Made by a program: the position numbers and the translations under genes. A stretch of 64,000 nt of DNA from Shewanella inventionis (GTDB lineage Bacteria; Pseudomonadota; Gammaproteobacteria; Enterobacterales; Shewanellaceae), in the NCBI RefSeq assembly GCF_014641855.1, contig NZ_BMII01000010.1, positions 62,001 through 126,000 of the forward strand, in the 5' to 3' direction. Of this stretch, positions 52,070 to 61,282 are shown piece by piece (within the stretch, counting starts at the first letter, position 1; each line of letters starts with the position of its first letter). The notes beneath the pieces were generated by a model, which was not told the origin of the DNA, searched no databases, and worked only from the letters and a program-made list of their open reading frames with translations.

Positions 52070-53239
52070 CTAAATCCCGTATAAGGTCACCACAACGGCG
52101 CCGCCAAGGCCAACATTGTGTTGTAATGCCAGTCTTGCACCTTCTACCTGCCTGTTACCTGCTTGGCCACGTAAATGCCAGGTTAATTCGGTGCATTGAG
52201 CAAGCCCCGTTGCTCCAATGGGATGGCCTTTTGACATCAAACCGCCCGATGGCCCAATCACATACCGACCGCCATAGGTGTTGTCACCATCGGCAATAAA
52301 TTGCGCTGCACCACCTTCTGGGCAAAGCCCAAGCGCCTCATAAGTAATCACCTCATTTGGGGTAAAACAATCATGCAACTCAATCACATCAATATCATTT
52401 GGGCTAATACCTGCATCATGGTAAACCTGCTGAGCCGCTTGTTGAGTCATGGCCTTACCAACTGCATAAATGGGGTCTTGCCACGATATTTCGGTGTCGG
52501 TTGCCATGGATTGTGCAAGTATTTTTACCTGAGAAGCAATACCATGTTGGCGAGCAAATTGTTCACTACATACTATGGTGGCAGCTGCGCCACAAGTTGG
52601 CGGACACGCCATTAAGCGCGTGAGGTAATTGTCGTATATTACTTTATCGTCGAGCACTTGCTGATAAATGAGTGGCGAAGAAAACATCGAATACGGGTTA
52701 TTAATGGCATGTCTACGTGACTTTTCAGCCACCTTAGCAAAGATTTCTGCGCCGACATGGTATTTGTCCATATAATGGCGCCCTGCCGCGCCAAAAGCAC
52801 GTAATGCAATCGGCCCCTGTGGTGCATTAAATTGTTGTAATACAGGATTAAGCCGCTCGAATGGGCTTTCTCTGTCTTGCCAGTGTGAACCTAACGCACC
52901 TGGCTGCATTTCTTCAAATCCAAATGCTAATGCACACTCAACCTGACCAGACAACACTGCTTGGCGAGCCAAAAACAACGCCGTTGAGCCACTCGAACAA
53001 TTATTATTGACGTTAATAACAGGGATACCGCTTTGGCATACATCATAAAAAGCGTGCTGTGCGCAGGTACTGTCACCATAAATATAGGCACCATAAGCCT
53101 GGCCAATGGATTTAGCATCAAGCCCAGCATCGGTTAATGCAAGCCTTATTGCTTTAGCCGCCATAACACGGTAAGGCTCATGATGACCCGGCTTGCAAAA
53201 GGGGATCATACCTACCCCAGCGACTCTTACATTTGTCAT
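52070..53239 (-). CDS. thiolase / SCP-x-type acyl-CoA acetyltransferase
   Basis: 389 residues. Catalytic Cys81 in NNNCSSGSTAL, plus ELHDCFTPNEVITYEALGL, the His/Gly motif KGHPIGATGLAQCTEL, and the end motif NVGLGGAVVV. It belongs to the non-specific lipid-transfer/thiolase (SCP-x) group, which cleaves or condenses beta-ketoacyl-CoAs; no SCP2 partner gene is adjacent. Start ATG at 53239. It stands alone. Confidence 0.88.
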   Translation of the reverse strand: MTNVRVAGVGMIPFCKPGHHEPYRVMAAKAIRLALTDAGLDAKSIGQAYGAYIYGDSTCAQHAFYDVCQSGIPVINVNNNCSSGSTALFLARQAVLSGQVECALAFGFEEMQPGALGSHWQDRESPFERLNPVLQQFNAPQGPIALRAFGAAGRHYMDKYHVGAEIFAKVAEKSRRHAINNPYSMFSSPLIYQQVLDDKVIYDNYLTRLMACPPTCGAAATIVCSEQFARQHGIASQVKILAQSMATDTEISWQDPIYAVGKAMTQQAAQQVYHDAGISPNDIDVIELHDCFTPNEVITYEALGLCPEGGAAQFIADGDNTYGGRYVIGPSGGLMSKGHPIGATGLAQCTELTWHLRGQAGNRQVEGARLALQHNVGLGGAVVVTLYGI

Positions 53240-53522
53240 ACTTCCCCCTAAATACAGCGACTACGCCACCTAAATCATCACACTTAGCAATGCTAACCTC
53301 AGCTGTGACTAACCCAGTAAACAACATGTAAACCCTTACTAAAAACGTTAGTCTGTCGTTACCAAGGTAAATTTTCGTGTCACTCGTTAGCCTGTTGCCA
53401 ATCAAATTAACCGGGTAAAAGGTTGTTTGATGCGCATTGACTATCATTATCTGAGATTACCTACTTATTACATTAACCTAAACCACAGGTTAATATCATG
53501 TTAAATCACTGCTAACCACCCC

Positions 53523-53548
53523 GCACCAAAATAAGGCGCTGGTGCACC
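53523..53548. promoter_or_regulatory. possible NtrC-type binding site
   Basis: GCACCAAAATAAGGCGCTGG then TGCACC: contains GCACC ... GGTGC half-sites like the NtrC consensus TGCACC-N5-GGTGCA, but with wider spacing. Lies about 190 bases before the candidate sigma-54 promoter of amtB. Confidence 0.4.
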
Positions 53549-53710
53549 GTGTTAGTACCATTTCGATATATTCCACTAAATTCAGGCCCATTTTCAGCAC
53601 AATAACGCTTACTTATTGCACAACGATCGAGCATAAACAAAAACATTTCAGCAACATTTTCATACATTTGCACCATAAACGAACGAAACTTGATAATAAT
53701 AGCGAAAAAA

Positions 53711-53726
53711 CGGAATGGCTTTTGCT
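53711..53726 (+). promoter_or_regulatory. possible sigma-54 promoter of amtB
   Basis: CGGAATGGCTTTTGCT: GG and GC ten bases apart, perfect TTGCT at -12, weak -24. It would place the start site ~26 bases before the amtB ATG. Confidence 0.45.
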
Positions 53727-53762
53727 TTAGTAAGCACATGAATTCCCAAAGAGAATCCTTAC

Positions 53763-54977
53763 ATGGCGACTGAAATGAACAATATTAGCGATGCAATTGG
53801 TGTGATTGCACAAAGTGCGAACACTTTATTTATCTTACTTGGTGCAATCATGGTGTTAGCCATGCACGCTGGCTTTGCTTTTTTAGAAGTCGGAACCGTC
53901 AGGCACAAAAACCAAGTTAATGCTCTGGTAAAAATTCTTACGGACTTTGCCTTTTCAGCCATAGCTTACTTTGTCATTGGTTATCAAATCGCTTATGGCA
54001 GCCATTTTTTTGTGAGCGCAGAAACCTTAAGTGCTGACAACGGCTATCAATTAGTTAAGTTTTTCTTTTTGCTCACCTTTGCTGCAGCAATTCCTGCCAT
54101 TGTTTCAGGCGGTATTGCCGAACGTGGCAGTTTTAGGCCCTTCTTATTTGCCTCAGCCATGATAGTGGCTTTTGTTTACCCCTTATTTGAAGGGATTATC
54201 TGGAATGGTAATTATGGCTTTCAAGCGTGGTTAGAGAGTCAGTTTGGCGCTCAATTTCATGATTTTGCAGGCTCAGTTGTGGTTCATGCTATGGGTGGCT
54301 GGCTAGCCTTGGTAGCAATCTATATATTAGGTGCTCGCCGCGGCCGTAAACCGGGTATCGCGTTTGCGCCCTCTAATATTCCTTTTTTAGCATTAGGCTC
54401 ATGGATACTCGTTGTGGGTTGGTTTGGCTTTAATGTGATGTCAGCACAAACACTCGATGGCATTAGCGGTTTAGTCGCAGTAAACAGTTTAATGGCCATG
54501 GTGGGCGGCACGATCATCGCGCTGATAGTCGGTAAAAACGACCCTGGGTTTATCCATAACGGGCCACTTGCTGGGTTAGTGGCGGTGTGCGCCGGTTCTG
54601 ATTTAATGCATCCTGTCGGTGCATTTATAGTCGGCGGTGTCGCTGGCGGCTTATTTGTGTGGGTATACACAAAATTACAACGTAGCAGTAAAATAGATGA
54701 CGTTTTAGGTGTGTGGCCATTGCACGGTTTATGTGGTGTGTGGGGCGGTATTGCAGCAGGCATTTTTGGCCAGCAAGCATTGGGCGGCCTTGGCGGGGTA
54801 AGCTTAATGTCTCAATTAGTCGGTAGTGTTGCTGGTGTTGTTGTCGCATTAATGGGCGGTCTAATCGTTTACGGCATGGTAAATAAAATCTCAAGCTTAC
54901 GTTTAAGCCAGGAACATGAATTTATTGGCGCTGACTTAGCCATTCATAAAATTGGCTCAACTAACTCAGACAAGTAA
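53763..54977 (+). CDS. amtB: ammonium transporter AmtB
   Basis: 404 residues with 11 membrane helices. Amt signatures: GTVRHKNQVNALVKILTDF, FAGSVVVHAMGGWLAL (first conserved pore His), WPLHGLCGVWGGIAAGIFG (second His). Conducts ammonium/ammonia across the inner membrane. No GlnK gene is adjacent, unlike the usual glnK-amtB pair. The start ATG follows GAGAAT; an upstream sigma-54-like promoter suggests nitrogen control. Confidence 0.92.
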   Translation: MATEMNNISDAIGVIAQSANTLFILLGAIMVLAMHAGFAFLEVGTVRHKNQVNALVKILTDFAFSAIAYFVIGYQIAYGSHFFVSAETLSADNGYQLVKFFFLLTFAAAIPAIVSGGIAERGSFRPFLFASAMIVAFVYPLFEGIIWNGNYGFQAWLESQFGAQFHDFAGSVVVHAMGGWLALVAIYILGARRGRKPGIAFAPSNIPFLALGSWILVVGWFGFNVMSAQTLDGISGLVAVNSLMAMVGGTIIALIVGKNDPGFIHNGPLAGLVAVCAGSDLMHPVGAFIVGGVAGGLFVWVYTKLQRSSKIDDVLGVWPLHGLCGVWGGIAAGIFGQQALGGLGGVSLMSQLVGSVAGVVVALMGGLIVYGMVNKISSLRLSQEHEFIGADLAIHKIGSTNSDK

Positions 54978-55325
54978 CTCAGACAAGTAACTCAAATCAG
55001 CGAGTAAAAAAGGCAGAATCGTATTCTGCCTTTTTTACGCCTCACCTTAAGCAATTCGAACCCTCCACAATCACCGACATAAAGCCCTCTGCTAAAAGAC
55101 AATAAATCAATAACATTAAGCCTTTGTCACAGCAGCTAAATACCCCAAAAAACCATCCGTTATTGAACCAGACGCCAGTACCTTTAACAGCAATAATAAT
55201 ATCTGGCTTAAAGCGCAAATTTTCATTGCAAAGGATTTGGTCAAACCCTAGTATACACAACAAAAATCATACAATTAATTTACATTCTAAGAATGTATTT
55301 TCACAACATTGTGCAAGGATGAAAA
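54978..55325. other. intergenic region
   Basis: About 350 bases. It begins with a 17-bp direct repeat near the amtB stop (AACTCAGACAAGTAACTCA pattern) and a terminator. The rest shows no gene or clear signal. Confidence 0.5.
55006..55036 (+). terminator. terminator after amtB
   Basis: AAAAAAGGCAGAAT-CGT-ATTCTGCC then TTTTTT. Its stem is the same sequence as the terminator at 58946. Confidence 0.9.
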
Positions 55326-58300
55326 ATGTTAACGAAAACCCGCTCCTCGCTCGCATTTGCGATTTTATTTTCTCTTTCGGCTTGTGGTGGTGGCGGAGAC
55401 TCTTCTGACACATCCAGTGAAACACCCGATAATCCAGCAGGCACCAGCTCACAGTCTGATATTATTAAAAACGCCAATAACTATAATGCTATTGAGTTAG
55501 AGAACGCGGCATCGCAATTAGTCAGCGCGCGCTACACTGGCAGCAAATCATTGACGACATTAACCCTCGCAAATACCCAACATGTGTTTAAAAAAGTGGT
55601 TATTGGAGAAGGCGTTTTACTGCCTAACTTACATTTAGAAGAACTTGATTATAATGTAACCAACTCTGGAAAAGTGGATTTTACTGCCCAATGTTCGACC
55701 TCTGGCAGTATCAAATTTAAAGGCCAATTAAGCAGTCAATTTACAGGAAACCTTGCCGTAAGTTACAATAATTGTAGCGACGGCTATAGCAATAATGTCA
55801 ACGGTAATATGGCCTTTTCGCTAAAAACTAACACAGACAGCCAATATAATTTTAGCTTTAACTTTGACAATTTATCTTGGAAAGAAGGTAGTCTCACAAC
55901 ATCGCTCACTGGCAGCTATGGAATTAATAGCCAAGAAACCCCCAATACAGATCAATTCAGCAACAGCATCAAAACCAATCTTCTTTATACTTACTCAGGC
56001 CAAACACAAGCACTTTTTCAGGTAACTCAAACTCAATCCTATCAAAACAACCAATTTAATTGGGTCATTTCAGGGGCTTATTTTCATAGCACCTTAGGTC
56101 AATTCAACATATCGACCAATGCTTTAGATGGAAATTTAGAACAAGGAAAGATCATCGTTAAGGGCACCAATTCGTCTACGCTAGCGTTTTTAAATGGCCC
56201 GGTAAAATATACCCAAGATACAGACAATAATGGCATTGATGATGTAGGTACTTACTTTGCATCTGTTAATGACTTAATCACCAATAATTTATCAAATAAA
56301 CCGCTTGTTGATGTGGCTAAGATGTCATTACCGCCAGAAGTTTATGCGCCAAGCGGTAATAATTATCAGTTATATACAACAACACCACTGACTGTGTCAC
56401 CAGGGCATTATTTCGATCCAGATAACAGTCTTGATCAACTCACTGTCAGTTACCGCTGGTATATTAATGGCCAGCTAGTCAGCGGGCAAACCAATTACAT
56501 TCTGCCAGCTCACATTGCAGTTTATGGGGATGAAGTTAAAGTGGCAATGGTGGTTTCCGACGGTATTAATACAGTTGAGAGTGATTATTTTTTCTTTACC
56601 ATTAACGACTCACCCGCACAATTTAATGCCGTTAACCTACCTAACCACATACAATCTGGCCAAACTGTGCAATTTAGTGCATTGCTCACTGACCCAGACA
56701 ATATTGATCCGGCTAAAATTGGCTCGTTAATTTCAGGGCCTAGTGGCGCGACCATTGACAGCCAGGGACTTGTTACTTGGTCAGTCGGAAATGACTATCT
56801 TTTCCCCTTACAAAGTGTCGACTTTGTTTTTGCTCTTACCGATTCCAATGGCAATATCCTCGAATCTGCATCGGTTTCACTCGATGTAAACGCAGATAAA
56901 CCTTTACCATTAACTCGCTCAGGAATTGAAGTCCCTCGTAACGAAAAATCAATGTGGGTGGGAGATTTTAATGGTGACGGTAGCAATGAACTGGTGTCGA
57001 CTGATAATAATAACAGGGTGTTTATTTTAACCGAACAAAATGGCAATTACGTACAAACCTGGTTTTATCCATTTAAATTAGCCACTAAAGGCACCATACA
57101 ACAAGTGTTGGTTTTTGATACCAACAAAGATAATCGTGATGATATTGTGCTGATTACAACACACGGTATTAGCGTGATTAACGATCTCAATGCGTTGTCA
57201 TACGAACTATTCTCGACTGAGGATACGATTTTCAGCGCAGCAATCGATGATATTGATAGTGACGGCATTCCAGAAATCGCTTATTTGCATGCGCGAGGGG
57301 TGAATGCTTATGAGACGGAATCTCTACTCAGTGTTATCAGCATGTCTGCGCCATCTAATGTATTATTTTCGGTCAACATTGATGCTCAGAAAGTCATTTT
57401 TGCAAATGTTGATCTGCAACCTGGTCTTGAACTTATTACCAATAGCGGTTTGGTTTATGATACTCAAACTTGGCAAAACAAGTGGGCTAACAGTACACCA
57501 TTCGGAGATCGAGTCCTGACTACCGGTGATTACAACGGCGATGGCGTTAATGAGATTGCCGGGGGGAATTACTGGTCAACGGTCAGTATTTACTCTGCTA
57601 TCAATAAATCGCAATTAGCTACCGTTGAAGTATCTAATACTTGTTCAATCAATACCATGAATTTAGATAATGACGCCGCCGACGAATTAGTGGTGGGAGA
57701 ATGTCAGTCTGGAGAAGTGCATGCTTATAAGTTAACAAGTAATGAGCTATCACAAATATGGTCTCAATATACTCCACACTCTAGCGTAAGCGCGTTAACT
57801 GTCGGCGACTCTGATAATGATGGTGAAGACGAACTTCATTGGGGCGTTGATACAATGACCACTGCCGAAGATCGTTTGCTTGTGGCTGATATTGGTATCA
57901 ATACCATCGACATTAAACAAAACCCGTCTACCGTTCAATTAGATTCTTTTAGCAGTGCAGGTTGGTCAACTATCACTGATAATGATGAAAAAGCCGTATT
58001 CTTTGTACCGCAAACCGCAAACGGCTATCAAGGCAGTCGAATCCTGACAATGGCAGCTGATGGATCTTACCAATTAAGTGAGCAAATATCCTCAAACTGG
58101 GATAGGAGCTTCCATGCCGTCACCACTGATTATAACTACGACGGCTTTGGCGATTTACTACTGCCAACAACAGAGTATTACGACGGAGGGATGGGTGTCA
58201 TGCAGTTATTTGACTATAGCTTCCACTGGCAATCTACCACCAGCAGTCAATCTGATATTGGCGCGATTAAGGCATTTGATATTAACCAAGATGGTTTTGA

Positions 58301-58916
58301 AGATGCCATTTATGCCGACGGCAAGACACTCAAAATCGTTAATATTGACGACCAAAGCCTAATTGCCCAATACAGTTTTGAAAGCAATATTACCGACTTT
58401 GTCATCAATGAAAAAACCGTGATTGTGGCCCGAAATAATACCGTAAGCCTACTAACACTAAACACGAGTTCACTGTCAGAACAATCGTTTATAAATCAAA
58501 ACTGCCAGTATTTGACGTTAATAAACCTAGATAGTGACACACAACAAGAACTGATGTGTATTAACACTGATCATTATGAAAATAACAGCAATATCTATAC
58601 ATACGAAATAGCCAACTTAACCCTTGTTGAAAAAGACACTAGAGCCATCAAGCGTTCAATTTTTGGCATTGCTATCGATGAAACCACCAGCAGTAACCAA
58701 GGCTATTTTGTCGCAGTTCAAGTCGGGCAAGCATACTTCAGCGAAGAAGACACAGATTATCATATTGAAAAACACGATGTTAACAGCAATGTTATTTGGA
58801 GAAGTCCAAGTTTAATTGGTGAACCATCTGAACAAGGGCTTAAAGCACGTTACTCTACTGCGAAGGGATTACAGCTGATGTTGTCGACAAACAAAGCAAT
58901 GTATCTTATTCATTAA
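55326..58916 (+). CDS. FG-GAP/VCBS repeat lipoprotein
   Basis: 1196 residues. A lipoprotein signal (AILFSLSAC, then GGGGDSSD) is followed by an all-beta N-terminal region (~60-330, with YNVTNSGKVDFTAQCSTSG), two Ig-like segments (~340-560, YRWYINGQLVSG ... DGINTVESDYFFFTIND), and about nine FG-GAP Ca2+-binding repeats (e.g. GDFNGDGSNELV, DIDSDGIPEIAYL, GDYNGDGVNEIAGG, DINQDGFEDAIYA) that form a beta-propeller. Likely an outer-surface adhesion or carbohydrate-related protein. A terminator precedes and follows it. Confidence 0.85.
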   Translation: MLTKTRSSLAFAILFSLSACGGGGDSSDTSSETPDNPAGTSSQSDIIKNANNYNAIELENAASQLVSARYTGSKSLTTLTLANTQHVFKKVVIGEGVLLPNLHLEELDYNVTNSGKVDFTAQCSTSGSIKFKGQLSSQFTGNLAVSYNNCSDGYSNNVNGNMAFSLKTNTDSQYNFSFNFDNLSWKEGSLTTSLTGSYGINSQETPNTDQFSNSIKTNLLYTYSGQTQALFQVTQTQSYQNNQFNWVISGAYFHSTLGQFNISTNALDGNLEQGKIIVKGTNSSTLAFLNGPVKYTQDTDNNGIDDVGTYFASVNDLITNNLSNKPLVDVAKMSLPPEVYAPSGNNYQLYTTTPLTVSPGHYFDPDNSLDQLTVSYRWYINGQLVSGQTNYILPAHIAVYGDEVKVAMVVSDGINTVESDYFFFTINDSPAQFNAVNLPNHIQSGQTVQFSALLTDPDNIDPAKIGSLISGPSGATIDSQGLVTWSVGNDYLFPLQSVDFVFALTDSNGNILESASVSLDVNADKPLPLTRSGIEVPRNEKSMWVGDFNGDGSNELVSTDNNNRVFILTEQNGNYVQTWFYPFKLATKGTIQQVLVFDTNKDNRDDIVLITTHGISVINDLNALSYELFSTEDTIFSAAIDDIDSDGIPEIAYLHARGVNAYETESLLSVISMSAPSNVLFSVNIDAQKVIFANVDLQPGLELITNSGLVYDTQTWQNKWANSTPFGDRVLTTGDYNGDGVNEIAGGNYWSTVSIYSAINKSQLATVEVSNTCSINTMNLDNDAADELVVGECQSGEVHAYKLTSNELSQIWSQYTPHSSVSALTVGDSDNDGEDELHWGVDTMTTAEDRLLVADIGINTIDIKQNPSTVQLDSFSSAGWSTITDNDEKAVFFVPQTANGYQGSRILTMAADGSYQLSEQISSNWDRSFHAVTTDYNYDGFGDLLLPTTEYYDGGMGVMQLFDYSFHWQSTTSSQSDIGAIKAFDINQDGFEDAIYADGKTLKIVNIDDQSLIAQYSFESNITDFVINEKTVIVARNNTVSLLTLNTSSLSEQSFINQNCQYLTLINLDSDTQQELMCINTDHYENNSNIYTYEIANLTLVEKDTRAIKRSIFGIAIDETTSSNQGYFVAVQVGQAYFSEEDTDYHIEKHDVNSNVIWRSPSLIGEPSEQGLKARYSTAKGLQLMLSTNKAMYLIH

Positions 58917-58945
58917 TCCTAGGACAATGCAGCATCAAAACCATT

Positions 58946-58976
58946 AAAAAGGCAGAATTTCGATTCTGCCTTTTTT
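58946..58976. terminator. bidirectional terminator after FG-GAP lipoprotein
   Basis: AAAAAGGCAGAAT-TTCG-ATTCTGCC then TTTTTTG, same stem as 55006-55036. It also serves the minus-strand gene at 59014-59262. Confidence 0.9.
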
Positions 58977-59013
58977 GTTTAAACGGTATTCGTCTTGATT
59001 AAACCTGGGGAGA

Positions 59014-59262
59014 TCAATGCTTAGGCTTAACCCCATTTTTAACCATATCTTGCCCGCTTTCAAAAATTTCAGGGGTAACCCAGCGGCCAAGTAAAAGCTT
59101 ATGGTTATCTCCAAATACCGCAACAAAATGACGGCCATCAGCGTTACTGGTGGCCATTCCCACGCCTGTAACGCCCTGCAAACCTAAACCGCCCTTTTCA
59201 ACCAAAAGTAAAAAGCGTTCTAAGTCAGCTAAATTATCAATCACATCATTTTCAATATTCAT
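59014..59262 (-). CDS. small hypothetical protein
   Basis: 82 residues: NIENDVIDNLADLERFLLLV, then EKGGLGLQGVTGVGMATSNA and DGRHFVAVFGDNHKLLLGRW. Soluble, no signal. Starts at ATG 59262 preceded by AGGAA; an upstream ATG (59289) is less supported. Not recognised. The glycine-rich middle and aromatic tail suggest a compact alpha/beta fold. Confidence 0.65.
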   Translation of the reverse strand: MNIENDVIDNLADLERFLLLVEKGGLGLQGVTGVGMATSNADGRHFVAVFGDNHKLLLGRWVTPEIFESGQDMVKNGVKPKH

Positions 59263-59407
59263 TTCTGTTCCTAAAAACAATTTGCACAATCTTGCACAAT
59301 ATCAACTAAAAATGGCGGGTACTTTAGCGCATTAACTCGTAATAATCTTCACTTTATCGTTGGCAGTTTCACTATTAACACTACTTTCACTTTCGTGATT
59401 ATCTCAA

Positions 59408-60811
59408 TTAAAACTGTAAAGTGAGATCAATTAACTGTGCATCGTCATCGTATGAATCAAAATTAATCGACAACATCACAGTCCCTTTTGTCAGCATAAT
59501 ATTATCAAAATTATCTTCTGCGTTTGGGTATCGCTCCAACAATTGAGATTTGATAGCGGGCAAGTTGTAACTGGCAAGCACTGCGTTAAATTCACTCATC
59601 GTTTGTGCGCCAAACATCGACTCGGTAATTTTGATTGAATTGACAACCCCCTGGCTATCAAATCCCAATAACACATTGCTATTCACCAGTACTTTGGGGC
59701 CGTTATCTGTCAATTGGATTTGGTTGATGAGCTGTTGTGGTTGCAAGGTATAAGCTTGCTTAAATGCTAATGTCAGCAATGTTGTGATGTCGATATTATC
59801 AAAATTACCAAAGTTAACTTTATACTTATCGGTTGCTGTTAACGGTAAAACCGCAAAGCTGTTCAGGCGAGAAACCGCCTCTTGAGACACGTTTTCTTTG
59901 TAGTCTTCAAAGGTTAATAATAAGCGACTATTTTTACCTGCAATACTATAGCCATCCCCGTGCTTTTTAAGGGGTAAATGCGCCTTAACACGATTAAGCT
60001 CATCACCTTGATGCACTTGATCAGCAATCACCCAATTATCACTATCATAATTTTCACTTAAGGCAATTTGGTTTTGACCATGACCATTTAATAACCCTAA
60101 ATCCTGAGTAATCATTAATACACGACCGTCTTTAACCACAAACCATAAGCTACGTCCGTAGCCATAAACAGTTGCGCCATTATCCAGTTGCAACTGAATA
60201 CTGTGAGGGCCTAATGCTTGTTGTAAATCATCAACTGAACCACCAATGTGAACGCCATAGGCACTGTCGGTTGTAATAAGCGCATCAGGTGCTTGGTGTT
60301 TTTGCGCTTTTTTTAACAGATTGCCTTCTTCTGCCATCGTCAACTTAACAGTGGTTTGGGTATACGAAACCGCTTTACCTTCGCTGTTATACGGTGTGGG
60401 GTCGCTGCTAAGTTGCGTGTCGTCACACAAATTAACGTATTGTGCAGCGGTAATCACATGGATTTGTTTGGTATCGGATTTAACCCGGTTACTGTCATCT
60501 TGCAGATCAAGACTGCGGTCAATGCCGCCTACAGTTAATCGATCAATAATAACTGCATCCGCGCCAGCAGCTGCAGCTTTATGCTGTATTTCAACTAAGG
60601 CTTGCTTTACATATGCATCACGATGGGACAATACATCACCATGAGAGGATTCCAATAAGTCAGGGTCAATATCGTAAACCATTTTATCATTGGCAGTATC
60701 GATAGTTTGCGGACTACAAAGAGGGTAAAAATCTAAAATCGGCGGTAATTTGGCGGCAAAAGAAGCAGGGCTAAAAGCCACTAAACAAACAATATAATGT
60801 GAAAATTTCAT
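59408..60811 (-). CDS. secreted hypothetical protein
   Basis: 467 residues with a signal peptide (MKFSHYIVCLVAFSPASFA). Not recognised. An N-terminal region (~35-160) with AAAAGADAVIIDRLTVGG is followed by a beta-rich body (HIGGSVDDLQQALGPHSIQL, GYGRSLWFVVKDGRVLMITQ) and a C-terminal beta domain (VLLGFDSQGVVNSIKIT). It may be periplasmic. Divergent from the CotH gene across the repeat array at 60872-61038. Confidence 0.75.
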   Translation of the reverse strand: MKFSHYIVCLVAFSPASFAAKLPPILDFYPLCSPQTIDTANDKMVYDIDPDLLESSHGDVLSHRDAYVKQALVEIQHKAAAAGADAVIIDRLTVGGIDRSLDLQDDSNRVKSDTKQIHVITAAQYVNLCDDTQLSSDPTPYNSEGKAVSYTQTTVKLTMAEEGNLLKKAQKHQAPDALITTDSAYGVHIGGSVDDLQQALGPHSIQLQLDNGATVYGYGRSLWFVVKDGRVLMITQDLGLLNGHGQNQIALSENYDSDNWVIADQVHQGDELNRVKAHLPLKKHGDGYSIAGKNSRLLLTFEDYKENVSQEAVSRLNSFAVLPLTATDKYKVNFGNFDNIDITTLLTLAFKQAYTLQPQQLINQIQLTDNGPKVLVNSNVLLGFDSQGVVNSIKITESMFGAQTMSEFNAVLASYNLPAIKSQLLERYPNAEDNFDNIMLTKGTVMLSINFDSYDDDAQLIDLTLQF

Positions 60812-60871
60812 AAACCTTCCCTGAGTTAAATCCGTGTTTTTTTATTGCAATAACACTTAAAAGTCACTCTA

Positions 60872-61038
60872 CTTTTTATAAGTAACTTAAGACCCCTAGC
60901 CTTTATAAGTAACTTAAGTCAGTCTACCTTTTATAAGTAACTTAAGTCAGTCTACCTTTTATAAGTAACTTAAGTCAGTCTACCTTTTATAAGTAACTTA
61001 AGTCAGTCTACCTTTTATAAGTAACTTAAGTCAGTCTA
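60872..61038. repeat. six-copy 28-bp tandem repeat with internal palindrome
   Basis: Unit CCTTTTATAAGTAACTTAAG then TCAGTCTA. Each copy holds the palindrome TAAGT-A-ACTTA, at 60879, 60906, 60934, 60962, 60990 and 61018. The outermost copy is degenerate. It lies between divergent promoters of the secreted protein (60811) and the CotH lipoprotein (61283), so it may be a cluster of operators. Confidence 0.9.
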
Positions 61039-61282
61039 CCCTAATCTGAAATCTGAAATACGATGGCTGTAAACTCATCTGTGTTATTTGATCTTAGCGG
61101 ATGAAGTAAAGCCAATAAATTAAACCCGCCTTATCCTTTCGTCATTTGTCACAATTTGCTCTATATATCCTTTTTCTCTGCACAATTTTTACACCTTTGA
61201 GCAGTAACATCTTTTTAACTATTTTATTTCAGTGATTCAACTGAGACCTCACTACGTAAAAGATAAAACTTAGGAGAATTTG
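61039..61282. other. promoter region of CotH gene
   Basis: About 240 AT-rich bases. The ribosome site AGGAGA lies just before the CotH ATG. No confident promoter. Confidence 0.4.

Larger units (their letters stand above)
53240..53762. other. intergenic region upstream of ammonium transporter
   Basis: About 520 bases without a gene. The right part holds possible nitrogen-control sites (listed separately). The rest is AT-rich and shows no repeat or RNA gene I could identify. Confidence 0.5.

Noticed and set aside
60872..61038. CRISPR array
   Set aside because: The 28-bp units follow each other directly with no unique spacers, and no cas genes are present.
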